Part shown: piece by piece, positions 20,504-28,033 of the stretch
How positions within the stretch are numbered: position 1 is the first letter of the stretch
Layout: every line of letters begins with the position of its first letter
NCBI RefSeq assembly: GCF_000305495.1
Contig: NZ_AJTN02000211.1
Location: forward strand, 1 to 36,350
Direction: 5' to 3'
Origin: Peribacillus psychrosaccharolyticus ATCC 23296
GTDB lineage: Bacteria > Bacillota > Bacilli > Bacillales > DSM-1321
DNA length: 36,350 nucleotides
Notes under the pieces: generated by a model
The model's input: only the letters and a program-made list of their open reading frames with translations
Database searches by the model: none
What the model was told of the DNA's origin: nothing
Translations under genes and position numbers: made by a program

Positions 20504-21604
20504 ATGCTGTATCCGGGATTAAAAGGGGTCGTTGCTGTTGAAACATTAATCAGTGAGATCGATGGTAATAAAGGAAAGCTGTATTATCGAGGATATGACA
20601 TCTTGGACATCACGAAATCTTATTCCTTTGAAGAGACAGCCTATCTGTTATGGTATGGTACATTCCCAACCATTGACCAACTTAATGAGTTGAAGTCAGC
20701 CCTCATCCTGCATCGTTTTCTTCCTTCTCATATCGAAAAGCTTATTTGTCTGCTCCCTAAAGACATGGACTTGATGAGTGTCATCAGAACGGCTGTATCC
20801 GCAGAAGGAAACTCTAGCTATGGATGGAAACCGACCGTCTCACAAGCAATTAAATTGACCGCTATGATTCCAACCATTATTGCTTTCCGGAAAAGGTTCC
20901 TAGAAGGAAAAACACTCATTCATCCTTTGAACAACGGAAGTCATCTAGAAAACTATCTTTATATGTTAAATGGTGATAAGCCTGTCGAAGCACATATTGA
21001 GGCATTAGAAACCTATATGATTCTGACCATGGAGCATGGTATGAATGCCTCAACGTTTTCAGCTAGGGTTACCGCTTCAACAGAGTCAGAATTAGCATCT
21101 GCCATTACTTCAGCGATTGGAACGATGAAAGGTCCGCTTCATGGAGGTGCGCCTTCCGAGGTCATTGATTTGTTAAATGAAGTATATACAGCAGGAGATG
21201 TTGAAACAGTCATTCGTGCCAAATTATCTAACGGTGAAAAATTGATGGGATTTGGTCATCGGGTATATAAAACCCATGATCCACGCTCCGTTTCATTAAA
21301 GTCGAAACTGATGGAGCTTAACGGTGAAGACCCTTGGCTAGACCTCTCTATCCAGGTTGAAGAAGCTGCTGTCAATCTATTACAAGAATTCAAACCAGGC
21401 CGGGCACTCTATACGAATGTAGAATTTTATGCAGCAGCCATCATGAAAGCGATTCAGATGGAACCTACCCTATTTACCCCAACCTTTACCGCCAGCCGAA
21501 TTGTTGGCTGGAGTGCACATGTAATTGAGCAGGCTGAGAACAATGTGCTTTTCAGACCTCAATCGAACTACATTGGTATGATTAAAGAGAGAGGTCGAGT
21601 ATGA
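20504..21604 (+). CDS. citA: Citrate synthase I (minor citrate synthase)
   Basis: The enzyme condenses acetyl-CoA and oxaloacetate to citrate. Key blocks are KLYYRGYDILDI, HGMNASTFSARV, GTMKGPLHGGAPSEV, GFGHRVYKTHDPRS with the catalytic histidine region, and RALYTNVEFYAAA. I chose ATG at 20504 (MLYPGLKGVVAVET), since GGAAAGGGG lies 8 nt upstream; the ATG at 20498 is too close and the frame upstream has no signal. The resulting 366 residues equal B. subtilis CitA. The stop overlaps the next gene by 4 bp. Confidence 0.96.
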   Translation: MLYPGLKGVVAVETLISEIDGNKGKLYYRGYDILDITKSYSFEETAYLLWYGTFPTIDQLNELKSALILHRFLPSHIEKLICLLPKDMDLMSVIRTAVSAEGNSSYGWKPTVSQAIKLTAMIPTIIAFRKRFLEGKTLIHPLNNGSHLENYLYMLNGDKPVEAHIEALETYMILTMEHGMNASTFSARVTASTESELASAITSAIGTMKGPLHGGAPSEVIDLLNEVYTAGDVETVIRAKLSNGEKLMGFGHRVYKTHDPRSVSLKSKLMELNGEDPWLDLSIQVEEAAVNLLQEFKPGRALYTNVEFYAAAIMKAIQMEPTLFTPTFTASRIVGWSAHVIEQAENNVLFRPQSNYIGMIKERGRV

Positions 21605-22374
21605 TAAGCCAAAATAAATCAGATTGGTGGAACGCTGCTTTATATGATAATCATCATGCCTTTGTTTCATCTTATGGTGATCATTTGCTAAATCTATTAG
21701 CTCCACAAAAAGCAGAAACCATACTTGACCTTGGATGCGGCACTGGAGATTTGGCGATGAAAATGCTTGAGCTTCAAGTAAATGTTGTCGGAATTGATCA
21801 ATCAGAGACGATGATCAATCAAGCTAGAAGGAAATACCCAACGATTCCATTCTTCGTGAAAAATGCAATTGATTTGGGGTATGATGAGGAATTTGAGGCT
21901 GTTTTTTCGAATGCGGTTCTCCACTGGGTAAAGCCGCCTTCTCTTGCACTAACGTCCATTTACCATGCTTTAAAACCAGGGGGGCGATTTGTTGCTGAAT
22001 TCGGAGGAAAAGGTAATGTCCAGAGAATCATCGATGCCATTATAATGAACATTAAACAAGTAGGACACCCTTATGCTAAGCATCAGTTACCATGGTACTT
22101 TCCAAGTATAGGAGAATATACCACACTAATGGAACAAGCAGGGTTTAGCGTTATTTTCGCTCAAGCCTTTGATCGTCCAACGAGGTTAACCGGAGATGCG
22201 GGACTACGAAATTGGATAAACATGTTCGCAGCAAGTCTATTTGATGGAATCGATCATGACAGTAAAAACATGATAATGACAGCTATAGAGAAACAACTAA
22301 AGCCAACCTTATACAAAGAAGACAGTTGGCTTGCCGAATATAAACGAATACGAGTTGTCGGCATAAAAGAATAA
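21601..22374 (+). CDS. Class I SAM-dependent methyltransferase, Tam-like
   Basis: The 257-residue cytosolic protein has SAM motif I ILDLGCGTGDLAMKM, motif II VVGIDQSETMINQAR and AVFSNAVLHWVKPPS plus HALKPGGRFVAEFGGKGNV. The HWV and LKPGG segments and the C-terminal helical region resemble trans-aconitate 2-methyltransferase and its relatives. It overlaps citA by 4 bp (ATGA), so the two should be translated together. A role in removing trans-aconitate formed from TCA intermediates is therefore attractive, but it is inference from family and context. Confidence 0.88.
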   Translation: MISQNKSDWWNAALYDNHHAFVSSYGDHLLNLLAPQKAETILDLGCGTGDLAMKMLELQVNVVGIDQSETMINQARRKYPTIPFFVKNAIDLGYDEEFEAVFSNAVLHWVKPPSLALTSIYHALKPGGRFVAEFGGKGNVQRIIDAIIMNIKQVGHPYAKHQLPWYFPSIGEYTTLMEQAGFSVIFAQAFDRPTRLTGDAGLRNWINMFAASLFDGIDHDSKNMIMTAIEKQLKPTLYKEDSWLAEYKRIRVVGIKE

Positions 22375-22383
22375 CAGAACGTA

Positions 22384-22412
22384 AGGGCGTACTCTATTTA
22401 TGAGTACGCCCT
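22384..22412. terminator. Hairpin at the convergence of methyltransferase and heptad-repeat ORF
   Basis: AGGGCGTACTC (22384-22394) and GAGTACGCCCT (22402-22412) form an 11-bp perfect stem with a 7-nt loop. The T run after it is weak (GGCTTTATT), so it may be a moderate terminator. Confidence 0.65.
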
Positions 22413-22416
22413 GGCT

Positions 22417-22584
22417 TTATTCCATCAAACCAGGGGGTATATTGCCGATAACGATGTCTTTTTTGAAGTAATCCCGTCTGAGAGGGTCGTAATCCCGTCT
22501 GGAGAGAACGTATTCCCGTCTGGCAACAGCATAATTCCGTCTGCAAGGCTCGTATTCCCGTCTGGCGTACATTATATACCCCAT
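22417..22584 (-). CDS. Possible heptad-repeat peptide, RR(E/D)Y repeats
   Basis: An open frame of 55 residues reads MGYIMYA followed by RREYEPC, RRNYAVA, RREYVLS, RRDYDPL and RRDYFKK, then DIVIGNIPPGLME. It is coded by five 21-bp tandem units (22468-22572), so the frame is kept by the period of 21. I see no good ribosome site, and an ATG at 22572 and a TTG at 22617 are alternative starts. Similar Arg-Arg-x-Tyr repeat ORFs seem familiar from Bacillus genomes, but I know no function. It may be a non-coding minisatellite. A CstR-type palindrome covers its start. Confidence 0.3.
   Translation of the reverse strand: MGYIMYARREYEPCRRNYAVARREYVLSRRDYDPLRRDYFKKDIVIGNIPPGLME
22468..22572. repeat. 21-bp tandem repeat, five units
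   Basis: Units at 22468, 22489, 22510, 22531 and 22552 share the core ATCCCGTCTG or close variants (TTCCCGTCTG, ATTCCGTCTG). All are exactly 21 bp with divergent 3' halves. There are no spacers, so it is a minisatellite and not CRISPR. Confidence 0.9.
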
Positions 22585-22593
22585 TGGGTATAT
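22574..22593. promoter_or_regulatory. CsoR/CstR-type operator palindrome (remote copy)
   Basis: ATATACCC-CATT-GGGTATAT, with 8-bp perfect arms and a 4-bp spacer, has the same geometry as the sites at 29861, 29942 and 30085. On the minus strand TATAAT overlaps its edge, but no -35 is visible. Confidence 0.55.
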
Positions 22594-22600
22594 GCATCCT

Positions 22601-23131
22601 TCATTTTCTATATTCAATTAACCAACAATCTCGATACTCACCTTCATGATATTCATGGCTGGGCAACGGTTTGATTTTTTTAAAGCCGCATTTCTCATAG
22701 CAGCGTATGGCTCGATTATTCCATGCTTGCGGATCCATTACTACTATCCCTGCCTGCTTTTCTTTTAGTAAATAATCGACCATCGCCGTTACCAGAATTT
22801 GTCCAATTCCTTTATTCCAGTATGTGGGCTCACCGATGAATTGGTCCATTCCAAAGACCCTTTCGTCCTTGTATCCGTATTCATATTTCGTCTCATCGTC
22901 TACTTGGTAGTATTGGATATACCCGATTGGCTTCCCTTCAAATTCTACGATACATCCTTCGTCCTTATTTTCAGCATCATAAAACGCTTTATCGACCTTT
23001 TCCATATCAAATGGGTTATCTCTACCTTCATAAAATTCCAAGACTTCTGGATCGGACAGCCATTTAACTAAGTCGTATTTATCTTTATCTTCTAATTTTC
23101 GAACACATACCTTATCTTTTTCAAATAACAT
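22601..23131 (-). CDS. GNAT acetyltransferase, AAC(6')-like
   Basis: The 176-residue enzyme resembles the AAC(6') aminoglycoside acetyltransferase branch of GNAT proteins. It has LSDPEVLEFYEGRDNPF, the block FGMDQFIGEPTYWNKGIGQI, MDPQAWNNRAIRCYEKCGFK and the C-terminal HEYHEGEYRDCWLIEYR. These parallel the acetyltransferase half of the bifunctional AAC(6')-APH(2'') enzyme and AAC(6')-I enzymes. Chromosomal relatives often have unknown natural substrates, so resistance is not implied. The gene stands alone with ATG at 23131 and GGGGG upstream. Confidence 0.85.
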   Translation of the reverse strand: MLFEKDKVCVRKLEDKDKYDLVKWLSDPEVLEFYEGRDNPFDMEKVDKAFYDAENKDEGCIVEFEGKPIGYIQYYQVDDETKYEYGYKDERVFGMDQFIGEPTYWNKGIGQILVTAMVDYLLKEKQAGIVVMDPQAWNNRAIRCYEKCGFKKIKPLPSHEYHEGEYRDCWLIEYRK

Positions 23132-23157
23132 ACTTACCCCCGTTTATTAACACGCAA

Positions 23158-23192
23158 AAACGCTTAGAAAAATCTCCAAGCGTTAAGCGTTT
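23158..23192 (-). terminator. Terminator after a GNAT gene
   Basis: AAACGCTTA (23158-23166) pairs with TAAGCGTTT (23184-23192), overlapping the stop codon of the gene at 23191; a short T tract follows on the minus strand. Confidence 0.7.
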
Positions 23193-23598
23193 ATTTACTT
23201 CCAGATTGTCTATTATAATTCCTTACAACCATTCCATTCGTTTTTGTCATACCAGCTTGAATATAATATGGAATCAAGTCATCATCACAACATAAATCAA
23301 TCATATAGATGTCATCAAGTTCTTTTAGCATCCGATTAATTAATTCTTTGCCGATTCCTTTCTTTTTATAGGATGGTAAAACTTCAAGAAATGGTATATA
23401 GGCAGAGAGAATTTCATCACTAATTGCCGTAATAAATCCAACAACTTGATTTGTAATATGATCAATCGCCAGGATAACTTTACTGCTGTTTTTTAAAAGT
23501 TCTAAGTGTGTTTCTTGATTTGGCGGGTGCGGCCAATCCACAAAAAAGCCTGTTAACATTTCTGTAGAAATACCCTCGAGTGAGTTTTTATATATCAT
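23191..23598 (-). CDS. GNAT-family N-acetyltransferase
   Basis: This small 135-residue GNAT protein contains VVGFITAISDEILSAYIPFL, then VLPSYKKKGIGKELINRML with the acetyl-CoA pyrophosphate loop (KKKGIGKEL), and ends DLIPYYIQAGMTKTNGMVVR. The acceptor substrate is unknown. Start ATG at 23598 has only a weak ribosome site; a TTG codon precedes it directly. The upstream DNA contains a short direct repeat (AGCTGATAGCTGATAG on the minus strand). It is transcribed alone and has its own terminator. Confidence 0.85.
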   Translation of the reverse strand: MIYKNSLEGISTEMLTGFFVDWPHPPNQETHLELLKNSSKVILAIDHITNQVVGFITAISDEILSAYIPFLEVLPSYKKKGIGKELINRMLKELDDIYMIDLCCDDDLIPYYIQAGMTKTNGMVVRNYNRQSGSK

Positions 23599-23738
23599 CA
23601 ACTATCAGCTATCAGCTCCTAATTTTTTTCTTATTAGAAGATGATCGATTAAAAGTATAGTAGCAAAAGAATACCTCCAGGCTTACTTTGGGATAAACTA
23701 TATATTCTACTTTCATAAGTTAAATCCTTTTTATTTAT

Positions 23739-23788
23739 AAAAAAACTGTCCCCGAGTATCATTTTCCAATGATCTTCAGGGACAGCTT
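23739..23788 (-). terminator. Terminator after the DUF47 gene
   Basis: CTGTCCC (23746-23752) and GGGACAG (23779-23785) close a hairpin with an inner ATCATT/AATGAT pairing; seven T follow on the minus strand. Confidence 0.88.
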
Positions 23789-23796
23789 AGGTTAGC

Positions 23797-24411
23797 TTAT
23801 GCGTTTTTCATAACCACACCTACAAGAATGTCGGCGACTCTTTGACAATGATCAGCTACATCTTCTAGGCTTTCATACATCTCTTTGTATTGGATGATGC
23901 GAAAAGGGTCTTTTTCAGTAGTAAATAATTGTTTAATCGATTGGCGTTGAATTTCATCACAATGAGATTCCAAATCTTTAATTTTTATCGCAATCACCGG
24001 AATCGATTGTAAGTTTTTCGTAGTGAGCAATTTGCATGCTTTTGCAATTTCATACGTACATTCTTTAATTGCTTCAATAAAACCGAGGATATATGTATCA
24101 GTATTACTAATAGAATACATGTCGATTAATGATGAACAATTTTCCAAACCATCCAATATATCATCCATACTGTTTGTTAACTGAAGAATGTCTTCTCGTT
24201 CAATCGGAGTGATAAAAGCTTGATTCAGGTCTTTGATCACCTCATGAACCATGTCATCCCCTTTTAGTTCGTATTCCTTCATCTTATCGGCAAAAGCTGT
24301 TAAATCGCTGATATCCTTAAATTCAGCAAAATAATCGGCACTTTCCTTTAAGTTTTGGGACATATTAATTAGGGCCGCTGTAAACTTGTTTTGTTTTGCT
24401 TTAAAGAACAA
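23797..24411 (-). CDS. ykaA: DUF47 (PhoU-like) protein, YkaA type
   Basis: The 204-residue, all-helical protein belongs to DUF47/TIGR00153, a PhoU-like fold. Motifs are EYELKGDDMVHEVIKDLNQ, FITPIEREDILQLTNSMDDI and YKEMYESLEDVADHCQRVAD; the acidic and basic E/DxxxD positions bind metal clusters in relatives. Such proteins normally accompany a Pit phosphate or divalent-cation transporter, as in B. subtilis ykaA-pit. Here a terminator follows and no pit gene is present in the window. The TTG start at 24411 has AGGAGG 7 nt upstream. Confidence 0.9.
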   Translation of the reverse strand: MFFKAKQNKFTAALINMSQNLKESADYFAEFKDISDLTAFADKMKEYELKGDDMVHEVIKDLNQAFITPIEREDILQLTNSMDDILDGLENCSSLIDMYSISNTDTYILGFIEAIKECTYEIAKACKLLTTKNLQSIPVIAIKIKDLESHCDEIQRQSIKQLFTTEKDPFRIIQYKEMYESLEDVADHCQRVADILVGVVMKNA

Positions 24412-24698
24412 TATATGACCTCCTATTTAATTCGACTAATGACTTGTCCTTATACTAATATCAATATTCTTAGTAACACATTGTCTTACACTCCAAGAAG
24501 GCGAGAGATGTACCAATAGTCGTTCTCGAAGGTCAAAGAACAATCAAGACGTTTTCTCGTAGGCAATAAACCTATATGTAACACGGAAAGATTGTTTACG
24601 TCAGATAATTCAGAGGAATTTGAATGGTTAATTGGCGAAAATAAGATGACTATAGCTGTTAATAAACTTAGAATTCATCCTATTTAAAAGGGTACGCA
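24412..24698. other. Gene-poor spacer with possible coding remnant
   Basis: No gene is supported. A plus-strand stretch from 24520 to 24684 is free of stops for 55 codons (it contains RRFLVGNKPI and EEFEWLIGENK) but lacks a start near its 5' end. It could be a decayed 3' end of an unrecognised gene or chance. Confidence 0.3.
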
Positions 24699-24827
24699 AT
24701 GAATCAGGGAAGTCTCTGGTCTACATCTTCTATTATACTCTTACTTATTCTTTTCTGTCATTCTTCTTTGATGAAGGATAGATTACTGAGCGTACCCATA
24801 TATTTCACACCATGTATTAAAGAGTAA
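24699..24827 (+). CDS. Possible 42-residue small hydrophobic protein
   Basis: ATG at 24699 follows AAAAGGG with 6-nt spacing and opens a 42-codon frame. Its middle is hydrophobic (SSIILLLILF), and the tail reads KDRLLSVPIYFTPCIKE. I do not recognise it. The first and last parts overlap short inverted arms GGGTACGC (24690-24697) and GCGTACCC (24790-24797). It may be a real small membrane peptide or chance. Confidence 0.25.
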   Translation: MNQGSLWSTSSIILLLILFCHSSLMKDRLLSVPIYFTPCIKE

Positions 24828-24834
24828 TCTTTCA

Positions 24835-25230
24835 TTAAATGAGGGCCCATATAATAAGATAGTAAGCTCCGAATACAATAAAGATTAACGTCATTAATAT
24901 CGTTAATAAAATAATCGTTATTCTTGTGAACCTAAAGGTTTGCTGGTTAATCTCTTCACCTTTTTTAAAGTAACTAAAAGTAGTGAAAATCAACGTAATT
25001 ATTCCAACAATAATAGATGATAATCCAATTAGTTTGGCTAGCATATCTCCCAAATCAACATGTGGGGTTGTTAAGGTTGCAAAATGAAGGTTTGTAATCA
25101 AAAAACCGACACCTATAATGGTAATTGACGTACTTACCCACGCTAAAAACGTACGTTCATTGGCTAAATGTTGCTGAATATACGTAGAATCTTTCGTTTG
25201 ATTTTTAGATTCCTGTTCTTTTTTTTGCAT
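24835..25230 (-). CDS. DUF202 (YidH-like) membrane protein
   Basis: The 131-residue protein has the DUF202 hallmark HLANERTFLAWVSTS just before TM1 (ITIIGVGFLITNL). TM2 follows (LIGLSSIIVGIITLIFTTF) and TM3 (IIILLTILMTLIFIVFGAYYLI). The charged N-terminus (KKEQESKNQTKD) is cytosolic. Function of the family is not established. It is separated from the sulfur operon by a strong hairpin at 25283-25337, so it probably has its own promoter. The stop lies next to the end of the possible 42-residue ORF on the other strand. Confidence 0.88.
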   Translation of the reverse strand: MQKKEQESKNQTKDSTYIQQHLANERTFLAWVSTSITIIGVGFLITNLHFATLTTPHVDLGDMLAKLIGLSSIIVGIITLIFTTFSYFKKGEEINQQTFRFTRITIILLTILMTLIFIVFGAYYLIIWALI

Positions 25231-25282
25231 CTATTTACACCTTATCTTTCTCAGTATTTTGCCCACTACCCGTCCTTTAATT

Positions 25283-25337
25283 CATACTAAAAATCCCTCA
25301 AATCACCATTCAAGGTAAACGAGGGATTTTTAGTATG
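25283..25337. terminator. Terminator of the sulfur operon (17-bp perfect arms)
   Basis: CATACTAAAAATCCCTC (25283-25299) and its exact reverse complement (25321-25337) enclose a 21-nt loop. It sits 11 bp after the TauE gene stop and would stop transcripts from either side. Confidence 0.88.
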
Positions 25338-25347
25338 CATGGGTAAA

Positions 25348-26124
25348 TTATAAGATTCCCATCCAAATCTTCACCGCTGTGGCTAAAATAAGGACAGCTA
25401 ATATGATTTGAAGAATTTTTGTATTCATTTTTTTCCCTGCCATTGCTCCAAGCGGCGCAGCTAGTATACTTGCTATTACCATGATTAAGGCTGGATAATA
25501 GTCCACTTGTCCTGTAGATAATTTACCGACAGTTGCTCCAATTGATGAAATGAAGGTGATGGCCAGCGAGGATGCAATCGTTACCCTTGTTGGGATTTTT
25601 AACACAACAAGCATGATGGGCACTAATAAAAATCCCCCTGCAGCTCCAACAACTCCAGAACCTAGGCCAACAATTAAGGCTAAAATCGCTGCAAGCCACT
25701 TGTTAAAGGTTACCTGGTCTAAAGGAATATCGTCGATTCCCTTCTTAGGAATAAACATCATAACTGCTGCTATGATGGCTAGGATGCCATAAACAAGATT
25801 TATTCCGTTCTCTGACATAGACTGCGAACCAAAGCTCCCAATTATACTTCCGATTAAAACACTTATCCCCATATAGATGATAAGTGTTTTATTTAAGTAT
25901 CCGCCTTTACGATAGGCCCAGACACCCGAAATGGAAGCAAATAATACTTGAACAGCACTTATTCCCGATACTTCATGTGCACTGAAGGCCGCTAAACCAA
26001 AGATTGGCGGAATATACAAAAGCATGGGATATTTAATTATCGACCCGCCGATACCGAGCATCCCTGAAATATATGAGCCTATGAATCCAATTAAAAAGAT
26101 AGTAATGATAAAACCAATATCCAT
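25348..26124 (-). CDS. yrkJ: TauE/SafE-family sulfite/sulfur-anion exporter, YrkJ-like
   Basis: The 258-residue protein has about eight membrane helices and the paired TauE signatures [13 protein letters not shown] and [13 protein letters not shown], one in each half. In CstR-controlled operons the TauE member is thought to export sulfite made by persulfide oxidation. It is the last gene of the operon here, as yrkJ is in B. subtilis, and is preceded by AAAGGAGG. Substrate assignment is inference from family and neighbours. Confidence 0.92.
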   Translation of the reverse strand: MDIGFIITIFLIGFIGSYISGMLGIGGSIIKYPMLLYIPPIFGLAAFSAHEVSGISAVQVLFASISGVWAYRKGGYLNKTLIIYMGISVLIGSIIGSFGSQSMSENGINLVYGILAIIAAVMMFIPKKGIDDIPLDQVTFNKWLAAILALIVGLGSGVVGAAGGFLLVPIMLVVLKIPTRVTIASSLAITFISSIGATVGKLSTGQVDYYPALIMVIASILAAPLGAMAGKKMNTKILQIILAVLILATAVKIWMGIL

Positions 26125-26172
26125 TTTAATCCTCCTTTAAAAGAAGGGAACCCTACTTGGTTCCCCTAAAAA

Positions 26173-26400
26173 TCAGCCTTTTTTGATCCAAAATTTAAAT
26201 ACATCATTTTCTTCTGCCGATTCTAGCAGTTCATGACCGCCAGATCTAGACCAAGCGGCTAAATCAGCTTTTGCCCCTTTATCGGTAGCATGTACTTCTA
26301 ACACTTGACCCGTTTCTAGCTCGTTGATCGCTTTCTTTGTTTTTACAATGGGCATCGGACAAGCTAATCCTCTTGCGTCTAATACTTTATCTGAATTCAT
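26173..26400 (-). CDS. yrkI: TusA-family sulfur carrier protein, YrkI-like
   Basis: The 75-residue protein starts MNSDKVLDARGLACPMPIVK, with the sulfur-carrying cysteine in CPMP at C14 and the TusA signature KTKKAINELETGQVLEV. TusA proteins receive a persulfide from rhodaneses or DsrE partners and pass it on. The length matches B. subtilis YrkI, and the gene occupies the same place between yrkH- and yrkJ-like genes. A ribosome site AGGGGAAT precedes ATG. Confidence 0.94.
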   Translation of the reverse strand: MNSDKVLDARGLACPMPIVKTKKAINELETGQVLEVHATDKGAKADLAAWSRSGGHELLESAEENDVFKFWIKKG

Positions 26401-26440
26401 CTTTTATTCCCCTATTCGTAGTAGTTTTTTATAGTGTTAA

Positions 26441-27571
26441 TTAGCGTACTGCACAACGATTGGGTCCAATCTCCATTTCACGTTGTTTTTCACTATCTGG
26501 AGTCATTTTCCCCATGTTTGTTTCCCGAATTTCTTGGTAGGCATTTGGTTGTGGAGGTAAGTTTCCAGTAACCATTGCTCTAAACTCTTTTTCATCTTTA
26601 ATATTTAAGCCATGATTTTCTGCAAATAATGTACCTAGTTGCTTACCAACACTACCGTTTTCATTCAGTTCTTCAATAATCATAAAGTGAGAAGGTAAAA
26701 CGATTAGCTCGTCCGACAATTGTCTGTAGCGATTATAGAGCGTTTCTCTAAGATCTCCCACCCAATCCTCTGCTAATCCAGCTAGATCTGGTCTGCCAAT
26801 TGAATCGATGAATAAAATATCTCCAGAAAGTAAGTACTTTTCATCGACAACAAATGATGTAGAACCAATTGTATGGCCAGGAGAGTAAAGAGCATGAATG
26901 TCAATTGCTGTATTTCCAATCGTTACAACGTTCCCACCTTCTAATGCCTGATAGGCAAATGTAACTTCGGTTGCATCTTTAGGAGGTAACCAATACGTGG
27001 CATTGGTTTGTTCTGCGATTTGTCTTCCACCTGAAATGTGATCTGCATGTAAGTGTGTATCTAATACATGTGTGATTTTCGCCTCTTTACTAGCTGCAAA
27101 CTCTAGATAGACGTCCGTCATTCTAGTTGAATCGATGACCGCCGCTTCACCGTTAGATATAACCATATAAGATAGACAGCCTTTACCAAGACGAACGAAC
27201 TGATACATTTCGGCTCCATCATGCAAATCGCCGAGTTTGATTGGTTCTAAATGTTCACTCCAAGCCTTCATTCCGCCTTTTAAATAAGAAACTGAACGTC
27301 CTGCTTCAGATAACATGTCAGCTACCAAAATAGATGAGCCTTCTTTTGCACAAACAACGACTACTTCTTTTTCAACTGGAATGCGTTCCATCACTTCTTC
27401 TACACCATCAAGCAAATCAAAATAAGGAGTATTAAAGATTTCAATGCTCTCTCCTTCAATTTTCCAATCGTTAAAATCACTTTGATTTCGTACATCCAAG
27501 ATAAACAAATCTTCTTTTTTAATGACCTTTTGTGCGATTTCTTTAGCTGTCATTTCTTTTACTGACATCAT
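26441..27571 (-). CDS. yrkH: Rhodanese-MBL persulfide dioxygenase fusion, YrkH/CstB-like
   Basis: The 376-residue cytosolic protein has an N-terminal rhodanese domain (about 1-110; active-loop cysteine C74 in [10 protein letters not shown]). A metallo-beta-lactamase fold of the persulfide dioxygenase type follows, with [11 protein letters not shown] (H173, H175, D177, H178), [10 protein letters not shown] and [17 protein letters not shown]. This pairs with CstB of Staphylococcus, which oxidises low-molecular-weight persulfides to thiosulfate or sulfite, although CstB has its rhodanese domains after the MBL. GGAGG precedes an ATG-ATG pair at 27571/27568. Confidence 0.93.
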   Translation of the reverse strand: MMSVKEMTAKEIAQKVIKKEDLFILDVRNQSDFNDWKIEGESIEIFNTPYFDLLDGVEEVMERIPVEKEVVVVCAKEGSSILVADMLSEAGRSVSYLKGGMKAWSEHLEPIKLGDLHDGAEMYQFVRLGKGCLSYMVISNGEAAVIDSTRMTDVYLEFAASKEAKITHVLDTHLHADHISGGRQIAEQTNATYWLPPKDATEVTFAYQALEGGNVVTIGNTAIDIHALYSPGHTIGSTSFVVDEKYLLSGDILFIDSIGRPDLAGLAEDWVGDLRETLYNRYRQLSDELIVLPSHFMIIEELNENGSVGKQLGTLFAENHGLNIKDEKEFRAMVTGNLPPQPNAYQEIRETNMGKMTPDSEKQREMEIGPNRCAVR

Positions 27572-27609
27572 GATTCCTCCTCTTATTTAAGATCGCTTAA
27601 ACAAATGAT

Positions 27610-28009
27610 TTAAAAGGTTAAAGTCACGTCTGCATATTTAGCGAACTCTAAAAATGTAACGGCGCCGCCCACTTCAATTCCGTCTACAAAAGCTTCTTTT
27701 TCAAGTCCCATAACGTCCATAGTCATTTGGCATCCAATGAAATTAACGTTCATTTCTTGGGCCATCGCAAGTAATTCTGGAATACCTGGTACCTTTGCTT
27801 TTGTAAATCCGTCGGCAAAATGCTCTTTTCCTTCCGGCATCGGAAGTTGTTTATTAGCTTCTTTATGGATTAAGTTTAACCCTTCAAATGTAAAGAAGAT
27901 GGCAACCTCTTGATCCATTGCTTGCTGCAGCTGCTGTAGCTATGTTAAATACCTTATATGCGTCAAATAATCCGCCATTGCTTGCAATTATTGCCACTTT
28001 TTTAGTCAT
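27610..28009 (-). pseudogene. DsrE-family sulfurtransferase, frameshifted
   Basis: From ATG at 28009 (GGAGG 8 nt upstream) the frame reads MTKKVAIIASNGGLFDAYKV then FNIATAAAA and runs out of frame. The following 102 codons, from 27918, continue the same DsrE protein: DQEVAIFFTFEGLNLIHKEA, PELLAMAQEMNVNFIGCQM (sulfur-handling cysteine) and VGGAVTFLEFAKYADVTLTF. One extra base between about 27919 and 27945, in a GCA/GCT-rich stretch, separates the halves; removing it gives an intact 132-residue protein. The rest is well conserved, so the lesion is recent or a sequence error. It would pass sulfur within the operon. Confidence 0.87.
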
Positions 28010-28033
28010 AATGTATTCCTCCATTGTTAGTTT

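Noticed and set aside
22430-22443. Another CstR-type half-site (AGGGGGTATATT)
   Set aside because: There is no matching ACCC half at the right distance, so it is not a palindrome.
22468-22572. Possible CRISPR array because of evenly spaced CCCGTCTG cores
   Set aside because: The units are contiguous 21-bp tandem repeats with no separate spacers, there is no cas gene, and the array holds a continuous reading frame.
24500-24560. A short frame coding VPIVVLEGQRTIKTF
   Set aside because: It stops after about 20 codons in each direction and matches nothing I recognise; no start or ribosome site.
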